From Streptomyces humidus (GTDB lineage Bacteria > Actinomycetota > Actinomycetes > Streptomycetales > Streptomycetaceae): a stretch of DNA of 64,000 nt. A program made the translations under genes and the position numbers. The stretch is taken from assembly GCF_014649655.1 (NCBI RefSeq), contig NZ_BMTL01000031.1, forward strand, positions 58,616-122,615, in the 5' to 3' direction. The notes beneath the pieces are model-generated. The model was given only the letters and a program-made list of their open reading frames with translations, was not told the origin of the DNA and searched no databases. Positions within the stretch are counted from its first letter, which is position 1, and each line of letters opens with the position of its first letter. This document shows, piece after piece, positions 33,194-42,512 of the stretch.

Positions 33194-35416
33194 ATGTTCG
33201 GCTCAGGAACCAAGCTCACCTTCCACAACTACGTCCAGGGGACGTGGGGCACCTTCGCCACGCCGGCCGGCCGCGTGGACTACATCATGACCAAGGCCCG
33301 GCTTGGCGAGGAGACCAACGAACCCGAGCGGCGGCTCACCAAGAGCCTCGCGCCGGTCCGTGAGGTCATGGAAGCAGGTGACCTGGACTTCAACCAGCTC
33401 CTGCAACGCGATCTGGACGACCACCGGGTCGCGGTAAACCTCATCCCCTACCTGTTGGATCTCAAGCCCACTGGGCCAGCGTTCTTCCCACCGATCGTCG
33501 CGGTCCTGCTGCCCTTCCGCAGCAAGCGCCCTTCGTTCTTCGAGTCTCTCGGCCAGCAGTCCGTGGTCGAGGACGACGGTGCCCGCTGGCAGCAGGAGCA
33601 GGCGGGCGCGTCTTTCCGCGTCCAGCGTCTGGTCGGTGCCGACGACCGCCTCCACTCGGCGAACCTCGGCAAGCTGTGGTGGGACGATTCCAAGGCGCAG
33701 CTCGTGGTCCTTGACGGCCAGCACCGTGCCATGGCCCTGCTGGCAGTGGAGCGCACCATGACCAAGAGCTGGCAGAACTCCGGGGTAGGCGGACGCTTCC
33801 GTTCCTTCTACGAGAATCAGGTCATCCAGGCCCTCCGCGACTTCGGCGATGTAGACCTCAGCCGCATTGAGGTTCCAGTGACAGTGTGCTGGTTCCCTGA
33901 AGAGACGGGTGAGCAGGCAAAGCCCCATGAGGCAGCCCGTAAGCTCTTTGTCGACGTAAACAAGGAAGCGCGTCCGCCCTCCGAATCGCGGATCATCTTG
34001 CTGTCCGATGCCGAACTGAGCAACGTGCTGACGCGCCGCATGCTCAGCGAGCTACGCAACGACACCAGTGATTCTCTGCTGCCCATCTACGCCGTCGAGT
34101 ACGACAACCCGGAGGTGAACTCCACCCGGCCGGCCCGGTGGTCGGTGCTGACCAACATCCACCTCCTCAAATTTGCCGTGGACCGTTGCGTCTTCGGGCC
34201 CCCGAAGTACCTGAACAACGTCGCGCAGAAGATCGGAGGCCGGCTCAGCCAGACGGATCTAGACACCTTCATGCAGGAACAGCTGGACGTCCTCAGTCTT
34301 TTCCCTGATCAGTTCGAGGATGGCGGCTTCACTTACCAACGGGACAAGATCGGTAACACTGAGTTTCCCCTGGGGCAGCTGGACGTCATCAGCGACCGGT
34401 TCGCGGCTACTTGGGGGCGGGCCATCCTCACCCTCCTCTCGAAGACCGCCCCCTACGCTGCCCACGCCAAGGCGCTGACGCAGTCGAAGGATGAGTGGCA
34501 CGTCGATGACACGGGTCTGTCTCTCGCCCACGATGCCCTGTTCGGCGGGGTGGGCGTGTTCTGGACGCTGCGAGACAGCTACGAGCACTACCTGGAGAAG
34601 AAGGCCGCAGGTGCGAAGGCGACTAAGTCCGACGTGATCCGCGCCTGGGAAGCGTTGAAGGGTCGCGAAGAGGCTTTCGAGACCTACCGGGCTCAGGCTT
34701 ATCTGGACTCCGGACGCACTGGTGCGCTCAAGAAGTCGAAAGCCGCGTACGCTGTGTTCAATACGCATGCCTGCCAGCTGGGCATGATGATGACCCTCGG
34801 GTCGCTGTGGGAGCTGCGCAAGAAGCAGTCTGGCGGTGCCGATCTCAACGATCTCCCGCAGTTCGCTGATGCGCTTGTGGCAGCGTGGAACGCCTACTTC
34901 GCTCTGGAATCAGGTAAGGCCAAGGACCGCCGGCTCGCATTCAATAAGACCGAGGTCAGCCACCCCCTGAACCAGATCGCCAATATGGACACCCCGCAGG
35001 CGGTCTACTTCCGGTACTTCTGGCTCCAGGTGCTGGACACGCCTGAGGCGTGGGCTCACATGGCTCCATGGGTCGTGAATCGGGCGGTGTTTGAGGACGT
35101 GCTCAGCACAGCACGCGGCCTCTACCTGGGACTGTGCCAGGACCAGCAGTTCAAGGCGCTCAAGACCGGCAGTCCCGAGGCCAACGACACGAAGCTGCGG
35201 CCAGAGGCAGAGAAGACGGCTCGCGCTGCGCTCGGACGTGCGCTCAAGGAGTGGTTCTACGGCACCGACGAGCCGTACAAGAGCTGGCTGGCTCAGTTCG
35301 CCCAGGAAGGCGTGCCCACGCAGCAGCCGGACGACGCTGCCGAGGACCTCGCGGGAAGCGCAGAGGGAGCCGAGGATGAGCCGGTGACCAGTGTGGACGA
35401 CCTGCTTGGTGAGTGA
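33194..35416 (+). CDS. Large DGQHR-domain protein (DndB-like)
   Basis: 740 aa. VVLDGQHRAMALLAVE near residues 171-186 and RKLFVDVNKEARPPSESRII near residue 255 are the two conserved blocks of the DGQHR/DndB superfamily, here embedded in a protein twice the size of DndB. The C-terminal ~400 residues are helical with no known domain and end in an acidic tail. DGQHR proteins bind DNA and in dnd systems regulate modification. A second, larger copy beside the effector genes suggests it checks phosphorothioation or controls the module. It sits between the GIY-YIG-like gene and the tandem winged-helix gene. Confidence 0.75.
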   Translation: MFGSGTKLTFHNYVQGTWGTFATPAGRVDYIMTKARLGEETNEPERRLTKSLAPVREVMEAGDLDFNQLLQRDLDDHRVAVNLIPYLLDLKPTGPAFFPPIVAVLLPFRSKRPSFFESLGQQSVVEDDGARWQQEQAGASFRVQRLVGADDRLHSANLGKLWWDDSKAQLVVLDGQHRAMALLAVERTMTKSWQNSGVGGRFRSFYENQVIQALRDFGDVDLSRIEVPVTVCWFPEETGEQAKPHEAARKLFVDVNKEARPPSESRIILLSDAELSNVLTRRMLSELRNDTSDSLLPIYAVEYDNPEVNSTRPARWSVLTNIHLLKFAVDRCVFGPPKYLNNVAQKIGGRLSQTDLDTFMQEQLDVLSLFPDQFEDGGFTYQRDKIGNTEFPLGQLDVISDRFAATWGRAILTLLSKTAPYAAHAKALTQSKDEWHVDDTGLSLAHDALFGGVGVFWTLRDSYEHYLEKKAAGAKATKSDVIRAWEALKGREEAFETYRAQAYLDSGRTGALKKSKAAYAVFNTHACQLGMMMTLGSLWELRKKQSGGADLNDLPQFADALVAAWNAYFALESGKAKDRRLAFNKTEVSHPLNQIANMDTPQAVYFRYFWLQVLDTPEAWAHMAPWVVNRAVFEDVLSTARGLYLGLCQDQQFKALKTGSPEANDTKLRPEAEKTARAALGRALKEWFYGTDEPYKSWLAQFAQEGVPTQQPDDAAEDLAGSAEGAEDEPVTSVDDLLGE

Positions 35417-35499
35417 GCCGCGGTTCGGCGGCGGGGGCCGTTTCAGTCTTCTCCGCCGACTCCGGTAGATGTTCCACTGGCACGTAAAAGGTAGGAAAG

Positions 35500-37482
35500 A
35501 TGTCGCCCTCGTTCTCGTCGCCCACGCCGACGTGGCAGGTCGTGCTGCCGTGGCTGGATCAGCTGGAGCCCGAGGAGTTGCTCGCACTCCAGAGGCTGGG
35601 AGGGCCAGCGCAGTGGTGGCTGCGTGAGACGCCGGAAGAGACAAGCTTGCGGCGTCCGTACATGGACGACGTCTTCGATTTGTTCGCATCTTTCCTCTGC
35701 TGGGGCAGTGGTTCAGTGCTGCTGGACGAGAAGCAGTTGCTCCTCCTGCTTCCCTTTCTGCCTAAGGACATGCCGACGGCGGAGTTGGCGTTGGACGCGA
35801 GGGCACTGGAAGTGCTGGAAGCGGCGGGCGGCAGGACGCTGGGCGAAGTGGGGCAACTGGCCGCGATGGACATCCTCAACCTGCCGAAGGTCCGCATCGA
35901 GATAAAGCGCGAAGTCCTCGCTGCTCTCGTGCGCGCGGGTGTCACGTTCCCGCAGCGGGACCGAACCGAGGAGTCCACGGTGCCGGCAGCAGCAGGATCA
36001 AGTTCGAGCGCAGAGCCGGACACCGCGATCTGTGAGTGGTTCGTCGGTCTGGACGCTCGACAGCAAGATCTAATCACCCTGCATCTGTGTGCAGTGTCCC
36101 CGTTGCCGGTCGATGAGCTTGCCGCGCGCTACCGCACCATGCGGCCGTGGATGACGCGGTTGCTTGACGAACTGCCCGAGCGGCTGGAGACCGCGGCTTC
36201 GGACTCCACCGGGATCCGTTCCGCCTTGACGCTGTTCAGCACTGCGACAGTAGCCCCCATCACACGCAGCGACCTGCTTGAGCAACATCCTTGGCTCGCG
36301 GTCAAGTTGCCGGGCAGCAACGTGATGGTGCTTGAGCTGTTGGTCGCTCTTCACTGGTCCGGGACCATAGATGGAGAGTGGCTGTTCAGCGGCTCGCTCG
36401 AGGAAATGCGCAAGCTCACCCGAGACGCACTTGATCTAGAAGCGGGAGAGTGCCTGTCCTGGGCCGCAACCAGACGGCTAATTGAAGGTACTAGCGAGTC
36501 CCTCAAGGCTACCGAGGGGTGGCTCCGCTACTGCGGGTTGCGGTTGGTAGACGACCGCCAGGTCGAACTCGGCGAAACCTCTCAGCCCGTCACTGATCAG
36601 ACGGGCGCCTCAGCGGTGGAGGGCGACTACGAACTCGCTCCGCCACGACCTGCCACCGAAGCAGCATCCCTGGAAGAGGCTCTGAGGGGGTCGCCCGCTC
36701 AGACCCACGAGGACTCTCTCCCGGGTCCCGCGCAGTCTGGAGATGCGACGCCGGAGTTGATTGACGTACTAGAGCAGCTCCGCGAGTTCGCCTGCGAGCA
36801 TCGGCCTGGCGAGCAGCTGGCCGATCTACTGCGCGACAGCGACGAGTTTCCCGAGCCATTGCGGACGCTGATGTCACGCATCCTCGCCGCAGTCGCGCGC
36901 GCCGACGGCTGGGAGCTGCCTGACGATGCCCTTTCCAGCGATGCTTCTGCAGCACCTGCCCGCACGCTTGATGCTGATTCCGCAGCCGGGAGCGGTTCGC
37001 GTCGCGAGACACTCAACGACCGAGCTTGGAACGTGCTCAACGAGCTCGGCCATCCACTGGACTCGAATCTGCTGGTCGATCGCATGGGCTCCGACGTGAA
37101 CATCCGCTCGCTGAAAGCGCAGCTGCCCAGGGATTCCCGGTTCGTGCGGAGCGACGTGGACTCCTGGGCGCTCAATGAGTGGGGACTGCGCCCATACACC
37201 ACGATCAAGGAACTCGTCACGGAGGAGGTGGACCTGGCCAACGGTTCGATTCCGACGGATGAGCTGGTCGCCATCCTGACCCGCGAGTTCACCATCAACG
37301 AATCCAGCGTCCGTCAGGTCGCCTCTTCCCCTCCCTTCACTGCGCGTGGCGGCGTGGTACGTCGTCTCAGCGACGTCCGGCGTGAGGAGCATGACGAGCG
37401 GGCTTCGGCCGACAGCAGTGCTGAGAGTCCTGACGATGATGGGCCGTCACCGGACGACCTGATCGATCTCATGGGGCTGTGA
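35500..37482 (+). CDS. Unknown protein with HhH-like and tandem winged-helix segments
   Basis: 660 aa, ATG at 35500 after an A/G-rich site. The segment ALEVLEAAGGRTLGEVGQLA continuing to about residue 145 resembles the helix-hairpin-helix of RNA polymerase alpha-CTD. About residues 505-625 form two winged-helix units. The first (HPLDSNLLVDRM...DSRFVRSDVDSWALNEWG) and second (IKELVTEEVDL...IPTDELVAILTREFTINESSV) align with the corresponding part of the 889-aa protein at 42513-45182. No catalytic motif is seen. It probably recognises DNA or assembles other subunits. Its stop overlaps the helicase start. Confidence 0.7.
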   Translation: MSPSFSSPTPTWQVVLPWLDQLEPEELLALQRLGGPAQWWLRETPEETSLRRPYMDDVFDLFASFLCWGSGSVLLDEKQLLLLLPFLPKDMPTAELALDARALEVLEAAGGRTLGEVGQLAAMDILNLPKVRIEIKREVLAALVRAGVTFPQRDRTEESTVPAAAGSSSSAEPDTAICEWFVGLDARQQDLITLHLCAVSPLPVDELAARYRTMRPWMTRLLDELPERLETAASDSTGIRSALTLFSTATVAPITRSDLLEQHPWLAVKLPGSNVMVLELLVALHWSGTIDGEWLFSGSLEEMRKLTRDALDLEAGECLSWAATRRLIEGTSESLKATEGWLRYCGLRLVDDRQVELGETSQPVTDQTGASAVEGDYELAPPRPATEAASLEEALRGSPAQTHEDSLPGPAQSGDATPELIDVLEQLREFACEHRPGEQLADLLRDSDEFPEPLRTLMSRILAAVARADGWELPDDALSSDASAAPARTLDADSAAGSGSRRETLNDRAWNVLNELGHPLDSNLLVDRMGSDVNIRSLKAQLPRDSRFVRSDVDSWALNEWGLRPYTTIKELVTEEVDLANGSIPTDELVAILTREFTINESSVRQVASSPPFTARGGVVRRLSDVRREEHDERASADSSAESPDDDGPSPDDLIDLMGL

Positions 37483-39632
37483 TGAACAGACAGGATTCCG
37501 TGCTTCGCGCGGCCGATCTGCTCGCTGATTATCGCAGCGACCGCTGCGACATCGCCCGCGACTTCTACGTCCCCGCCCTGGCCGCTGCTACCTCCTACGA
37601 CCGGGCGGTCGGATACTTCAGCGCATCGGTGCTGGCCGTGCTTGGCCGGGGACTAGATGACTTCGCGGCTCGCGGCGGGACGATGCGCATCGTCGCTTCC
37701 CCACAGCTCAACGCAGAGGACGTGAAGCAGATACAAGCCGGATACGAGTTGCGTGCCGTGCTGGAGCAGGCGGCTCTGCGCGACATCGAGCAGGCAACCC
37801 AGGACCCGCGGGCAGCCCGGGGGCTTGGCAAGCTCGGCCTGCTCGTGGCGGACGGCCGACTCGACATCAAGCTCGCATACATCAGCTCGGGCGACAGGAT
37901 CGGTATCTACCACGAGAAGATCGGGATTTTCCGCGACGGACACGACCTGGTGGCCTTCAAAGGCAGCGCCAACGAGACCATGCCAGGGCTGGTCGGTAAT
38001 TTTGAGTCCATTGAGGTGTTCCGCACCTGGGAGCCGGGGGACAGCACGCGCGCCGTACGGATCAGCCAGGACTTCGAAGACCTCTGGGACGATCGAACCC
38101 CGCTGCTACGGGTGATCGACTTTACCGCCGCCGCAAAAGGAGTCATCCAGGAGTGCGCGAACCGCACCGCATCTCAGATCGAGCCCGAGCTGCCGACCAT
38201 GGACGGTGCTGTCATCACCCTGCCCCGCCCGGAGGCATCCGGACGGCTCGTCATCCCCGGCGAGTTGACCGTCCGGGACTACCAGAAACAGGCCGTCGAG
38301 CGGTGGTTCGCCAACGGTGGTCGCGGCATCCTGCGCATGGCCACCGGCACGGGCAAGACGCTGACTGCGCTGTCCGCCGCAGCACAGTTGACCCGCATGC
38401 TGCGCAGCCGGGACGAACCGCTGCTGACCCTCGTCATCGCCCCCTATCAGCACTTGGTCGACCAGTGGTCAAAGGACATTTCGTGGTTCGGCATGCAGCC
38501 GGTCCGCGCCTACGAGTCCACCGCTAGCTGGTACGGGAGAGCCTCGTCGCTTCTCGATGCCCTGGCGCTGGGGACGGCGAAGGGCGGTGTGATCGTCACC
38601 ACCAACACCACCTTCGCTGCAGACCCGTTGCAGGGAATCCTGGCCCGCTACCGCGGTCGCCTGCTCGTCATCGCGGACGAGTGCCACAATTTGGGCGCCA
38701 AGCGCTTGCGAGAGAAGCTTCCCACCTCGGCCGGCTATCGGCTCGGGCTGTCGGCCACGCCGGAGCGCTGGTTCGACGACCAGGGCACTTCCGCGCTGAC
38801 GGATTACTTTGGCGATGTCGTTTTCGAGATGGGCATCGGCGACGCCATCTGTGCGGGCGCACTCTGCCGTTACACCTACACTCCGGTTCTGGTCGAGCTG
38901 GACGACGAGGAGGCATTCCTCTATGCGGAAGTGACCGAGAAGATCGCCAGGATCATCGCGGTCCAAGGCTTCTCCGACGATACCGACGACGACAGCCCGC
39001 TCGGCAAGCTCCTGCGCAAGCGCTCGAACATCCTGGGGCACGCGCGAGCCAAGCTGCCTGCCCTGCACCGTGAGATCACCGCGCGCCGCGACGACTGGTA
39101 CCAGCTGCTGTACTGCGCCGAGGGTCGCCATCCCCTCGCCTACGAGACCGGCGACATCGACGAGCAGACCCAACTTCAGCAGGCGCTGTCCCTGGTCGGT
39201 CAGGACTTGCGTATGCCGGCAGCTTCGTACACCGCCGAAACCAGGCGCGGCGAGCGACAGAATCTGCTGCGCCGATTCGCCGCAGGCACAGAACTTCAGG
39301 TCCTGCTGTCGATGAAGTGCCTCGACGAGGGAGTCGACGTGCCGGCGGCACGCACTGCCTACCTGCTCGCCAGCTCCTCCAATCCGCGGCAGTTCATCCA
39401 GCGCCGAGGTCGCGTCCTTCGCAAGGCCCCGGGGAAGGAACGCGCTGACATCGTCGACTTCATCGTCGTCCCACCGGACGGAGCAAGCGATCTGCAGCAC
39501 GAGACCGAACGCCGAATGGTAGCCCGTGAGCTGACACGGGTTACTGAGTTCGCTCGGCTCGCCGACAACGAGGCACGCACCCTGGACATCCTGCGCCCGC
39601 TACGCCTGCGCTACGGGCTCTTGGACACCTGA
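37482..39632 (+). CDS. PLD-nuclease / SF2 helicase, phosphorothioation-system restriction enzyme-like
   Basis: 716 aa from ATG 37482 (GTG at 37479 also possible), overlapping the previous stop (TGATG). The N-terminal phospholipase-D-type nuclease domain has the HKD motif YHEKIGIFRDG near residue 143 followed by FKGSANET. The helicase part has Walker A MATGTGKTLTAL near 286, DECH box VIADECHNLGA near 399, SATPERW (motif III) and QFIQRRGRVLRK (motif VI, near 640). This combination matches a family profiled as a dnd-linked restriction enzyme and is the strongest effector candidate of the module. One HKD motif per chain implies a dimer. Confidence 0.85.
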   Translation: MNRQDSVLRAADLLADYRSDRCDIARDFYVPALAAATSYDRAVGYFSASVLAVLGRGLDDFAARGGTMRIVASPQLNAEDVKQIQAGYELRAVLEQAALRDIEQATQDPRAARGLGKLGLLVADGRLDIKLAYISSGDRIGIYHEKIGIFRDGHDLVAFKGSANETMPGLVGNFESIEVFRTWEPGDSTRAVRISQDFEDLWDDRTPLLRVIDFTAAAKGVIQECANRTASQIEPELPTMDGAVITLPRPEASGRLVIPGELTVRDYQKQAVERWFANGGRGILRMATGTGKTLTALSAAAQLTRMLRSRDEPLLTLVIAPYQHLVDQWSKDISWFGMQPVRAYESTASWYGRASSLLDALALGTAKGGVIVTTNTTFAADPLQGILARYRGRLLVIADECHNLGAKRLREKLPTSAGYRLGLSATPERWFDDQGTSALTDYFGDVVFEMGIGDAICAGALCRYTYTPVLVELDDEEAFLYAEVTEKIARIIAVQGFSDDTDDDSPLGKLLRKRSNILGHARAKLPALHREITARRDDWYQLLYCAEGRHPLAYETGDIDEQTQLQQALSLVGQDLRMPAASYTAETRRGERQNLLRRFAAGTELQVLLSMKCLDEGVDVPAARTAYLLASSSNPRQFIQRRGRVLRKAPGKERADIVDFIVVPPDGASDLQHETERRMVARELTRVTEFARLADNEARTLDILRPLRLRYGLLDT

Positions 39633-39678
39633 AGCAATGTGAGCAACGCCAGTACAGCCCGAAGTGTGGAGAGAGGTC

Positions 39679-39843
39679 ATGGGAACGACGGAGAGCTTGA
39701 AGGACATCATGGACGGCCTGTCGCCAGAGGCCAGGAAGCTTGTGGCGAAGGTGTGGCAACTCGAACGTGAGCACCTGCATGTCAAGAACCCAACCCTCCT
39801 CACCGATGAGATCGTTCGTGCCGCCAAGGAGCTGGCCAAATGA
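39679..39843 (+). CDS. Small helical protein (54 aa)
   Basis: The ATG at 39679 follows GAGAGG, and the stop overlaps the next ATG (ATGA), so it is coupled to the SMC-like gene. The sequence has two amphipathic helices (SPEARKLVAKVWQLEREHLH; LTDEIVRAAKELAK). There is no known family. By size and coupling it may be a small subunit or dimerisation partner of the ATPase. Confidence 0.65.
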   Translation: MGTTESLKDIMDGLSPEARKLVAKVWQLEREHLHVKNPTLLTDEIVRAAKELAK

Positions 39844-41897
39844 AACTGCTCAAGCTCACGTTGGAAAACTTCCGTGTCTTTCACGGCACTCAGAAGCTCG
39901 ATCTTGAGGTTTCAGAGGACAAGCCCGCTGTCCTTATCTTCGGCATGAACGGTGCGGGCAAGACAACCCTGCTCAATGCTTTCACGTGGGCCTTGTACGG
40001 CACTTTCTCCGACGACGTGGAGCGCCAAGAGCGTGTGATCAACGACTACGTGTGGGCGCAGACCCCCTTCGGCGGACTGGTCAGCGCTTCGGTGAAACTT
40101 GAGTTCGAGCACGAGGGGCTGAACTTCACCGTGCACCGCGCGGTCACCACAACCAAGAACGCCGACGAGCAGAGCGCACTGCCCCCGAAGCTCACTGTCA
40201 CCCAATCCGAGCATGGAGCCAGCACAACGGTCCAGAACGGTCAGGATCGTATCCAGAAGATTCTCCCCGCGGGCCTGCGCCAGTTCTTCTTCTTCAACGG
40301 TGAACGCATGGAGCGAATGTTCACCGGCGACCGTACGGATGAGGTCCAGCAGGCGATCAAGACCCTGATGGGTCTGGAAGAGATCGAACGTGCGATCGGT
40401 ACCCACCTGCCGGCCGCCTCCCGCAAGCTGAGCCGTCAGGTGGGTAGCAACGGTGACGGGCGGCTGCAGGCGCTGACCGCCGAGCAGGACCGGCTGGAGC
40501 AGCAGAAGATCGACGTGCACAAGGAGCTGCTCCAGCTCTCGGAAAACGCTGCTGGCTATGAGCGCGAAGTCGAGGCGGCGAACCGAGCACTTCTGGCCAA
40601 CGGTAAGGCGGCTCCGCTGCAGCGCCAGCGGGCCAAACTCAAGTTCCGACTCGATGAACTGGTGGCCAAGCGCATCGAGCGCCAGGAGCGAAAGCGGGAC
40701 CTCCTGGCCAAGAACAGCTTCCTGGCGTTCACGGGCGGCATCGACAGCACGGTGCTGGACCTGGCCGAAGGTATGCGCAAGCGCCGGGAACTGCCCGCGG
40801 GCATCCAGCGTGACTACATCGACGGCCTGCTTGAGGACGGGCAGTGCATGTGCGGGCGTGACCTGCCCGAGGGCTCTGAAGCACGCATAGCGTTGGAAGA
40901 ACGCCGCTACAACGCAGGACTCGCTGATGTCGAGAGCCGCTGGATGTACCTGCGCGGCAAGACCGCCGATCTCACCCTGGCCCGTGCTGATTTGCTCGCG
41001 AAACTGCGTGAGTGCGTTGCCGACATCGAGGACATCGAAGCGTCGATCAAGCAGATCGACGCTGAGATGAGCGACATCGCCCGCGAGCTCGAGGGCGTTG
41101 ACGTGATGGACGTGCAGCGCCTGGAGGAGCGGCGCAAGGAGTTCGACCGAAAGCGCCTGGACGCGCTGCAGCAGCACCGGGAAGCCCAGTCACAGCTGAC
41201 GGAGCTGGACGAGCAGATCGAAAAGGTGCGGCGGCAGTTCCACTCGGCGCGTGTGCAGGACGAGGAGTCCAAGCGAATCCAGCGTCAGGTCCTGCTGGTC
41301 GACGAAGTCCTCGACGCATTCCAGAGGATCTTGGCAGTGAAGACCGAGGAGGTCCGCCAGCAGCTCGATGCCAAGGTCAAAAGCGTCTTCGGACGAATCT
41401 GCATCAGGCCCTTCACGCCCAGCCTGACCACCTCCTTCGCCCTTGAACTCGTCAATCACTCGGCGGGCGTCGCGGCGGCCCGCAGTACCGGTGAGAACCA
41501 GATCCTGGGCCTGTCGTTCGTTGGCGCCGTCTCCGAATTGACGAAGGAGACGTACGACCGCAAGCAGAAGGCCACAGACGCTGTCCTGGGGGGTGGCGGA
41601 GTGTATCCCGTCGTCATGGACGCTCCGTTCGGGAACCTCGATGTGGCATACCAGAACGACATCGCCGAGTCGCTGCCGAAGCTGACGTCCCAGATCATCA
41701 CCCTGCTGTCGAAGTCCCAGTCCCGCGGCATGGTGCTGGAACACCTCGGGCAGGCCGCATCGCGCATGTATGTGCTGCGTTCATACACCACGAACTCGGA
41801 CGCCGATGAGGACAGCATCACCATCCACGGCCGTGAGTTCCCCTATGTCTCTCACGGCGAGTTCAACCACACCGTCCTTGAAGAGGTGACTGCCTGA
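39840..41897 (+). CDS. DndD-like SMC ATPase with cysteine hook
   Basis: 685 aa. Walker A FGMNGAGKTTLLNAF near residues 33-47, the DndD-type signature FFFFNGERMERMF near residue 148, a long coiled coil (about 180-520), and C-terminal ATPase motifs with VMDAPFGNLD (Walker B/D loop). In the middle of the coil, QCMCGRDL near residue 336 looks like a Rad50-type zinc hook, which the true DndD of this cluster lacks. It is therefore not a duplicate of DndD but a second DNA-tethering or sensing ATPase, probably working with the helicase-nuclease. Its stop and the next ATG are joined (TGATGG). Confidence 0.85.
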   Translation: MKLLKLTLENFRVFHGTQKLDLEVSEDKPAVLIFGMNGAGKTTLLNAFTWALYGTFSDDVERQERVINDYVWAQTPFGGLVSASVKLEFEHEGLNFTVHRAVTTTKNADEQSALPPKLTVTQSEHGASTTVQNGQDRIQKILPAGLRQFFFFNGERMERMFTGDRTDEVQQAIKTLMGLEEIERAIGTHLPAASRKLSRQVGSNGDGRLQALTAEQDRLEQQKIDVHKELLQLSENAAGYEREVEAANRALLANGKAAPLQRQRAKLKFRLDELVAKRIERQERKRDLLAKNSFLAFTGGIDSTVLDLAEGMRKRRELPAGIQRDYIDGLLEDGQCMCGRDLPEGSEARIALEERRYNAGLADVESRWMYLRGKTADLTLARADLLAKLRECVADIEDIEASIKQIDAEMSDIARELEGVDVMDVQRLEERRKEFDRKRLDALQQHREAQSQLTELDEQIEKVRRQFHSARVQDEESKRIQRQVLLVDEVLDAFQRILAVKTEEVRQQLDAKVKSVFGRICIRPFTPSLTTSFALELVNHSAGVAAARSTGENQILGLSFVGAVSELTKETYDRKQKATDAVLGGGGVYPVVMDAPFGNLDVAYQNDIAESLPKLTSQIITLLSKSQSRGMVLEHLGQAASRMYVLRSYTTNSDADEDSITIHGREFPYVSHGEFNHTVLEEVTA

Positions 41898-42361
41898 TGG
41901 CCGTTGAGATCCGGTTCCGGCGCCCTGCCGAACACGAGCAGTTGCTGGCCCTCCTCACTGGCAAGGACGGCCCCTTCCGAGCCAACTACGAGGCGCTGTT
42001 GTTCGCCGCCGCTCTCGGCCGCAGGAAAGAACGGCGTGTCGAGTTCGAGAAGTCGGGTGAACCGATCCGCTACGCCCTCGTTGAGAACCGGCCCTACGGC
42101 GATGTGCTCATCGACCTGATCGCCGCTGCCGAGGTCCCCGACGATGCGAAGATCCTGGGTGACGACCGGCTCGCCGACCGATTGAAGATCTTCGAGGACT
42201 ACGCCAACGGCGGGCTGCACTACCTCCAGGGAGAGATCAACGCTCGGGGTAGCCGGGACCTGGTCGCGATCGTCAGTTCGCTCGTGCTGGACGCGCTCAC
42301 ACCGGCGGCTGACCAGGACGATGACCCCGTCAAGGACATGCTGGACGCCCTGGAGTGGTAG
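41897..42361 (+). CDS. DNA phosphorothioation-associated protein 4-like
   Basis: 154 aa, ATG overlapping the SMC gene stop. The pattern GPFRANYEALLFAAALGRRKERRVEF, then LIDLIAA, and IFEDYANGGLHYLQGEI matches what I recall of the dnd-associated family 4 (TIGR04062 type), whose genes usually lie next to SMC-like ATPases in phosphorothioation islands. The function is unknown. Tight coupling suggests a stable complex with the ATPase. Confidence 0.6.
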   Translation: MAVEIRFRRPAEHEQLLALLTGKDGPFRANYEALLFAAALGRRKERRVEFEKSGEPIRYALVENRPYGDVLIDLIAAAEVPDDAKILGDDRLADRLKIFEDYANGGLHYLQGEINARGSRDLVAIVSSLVLDALTPAADQDDDPVKDMLDALEW

Positions 42362-42512
42362 CAGGACGCCGCCGCGGGCGGCCCGTCGGGCGCCCGCAGT
42401 GCGCCTACTGGTGTTGAGCTGCAGGTCTTCGCAGCTCACAGAGCCACGGTCCGCTCTCCGGCCCCAGCTGGTTGGCAACCATTGACCTGAAACACCCCCG
42501 AACGCACGAGAT

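Noticed and set aside
39840..41897. Second dndD as a simple duplicate
   Set aside because: Sequence outside the ATPase motifs is unrelated, and the CxC hook is unique to this copy.
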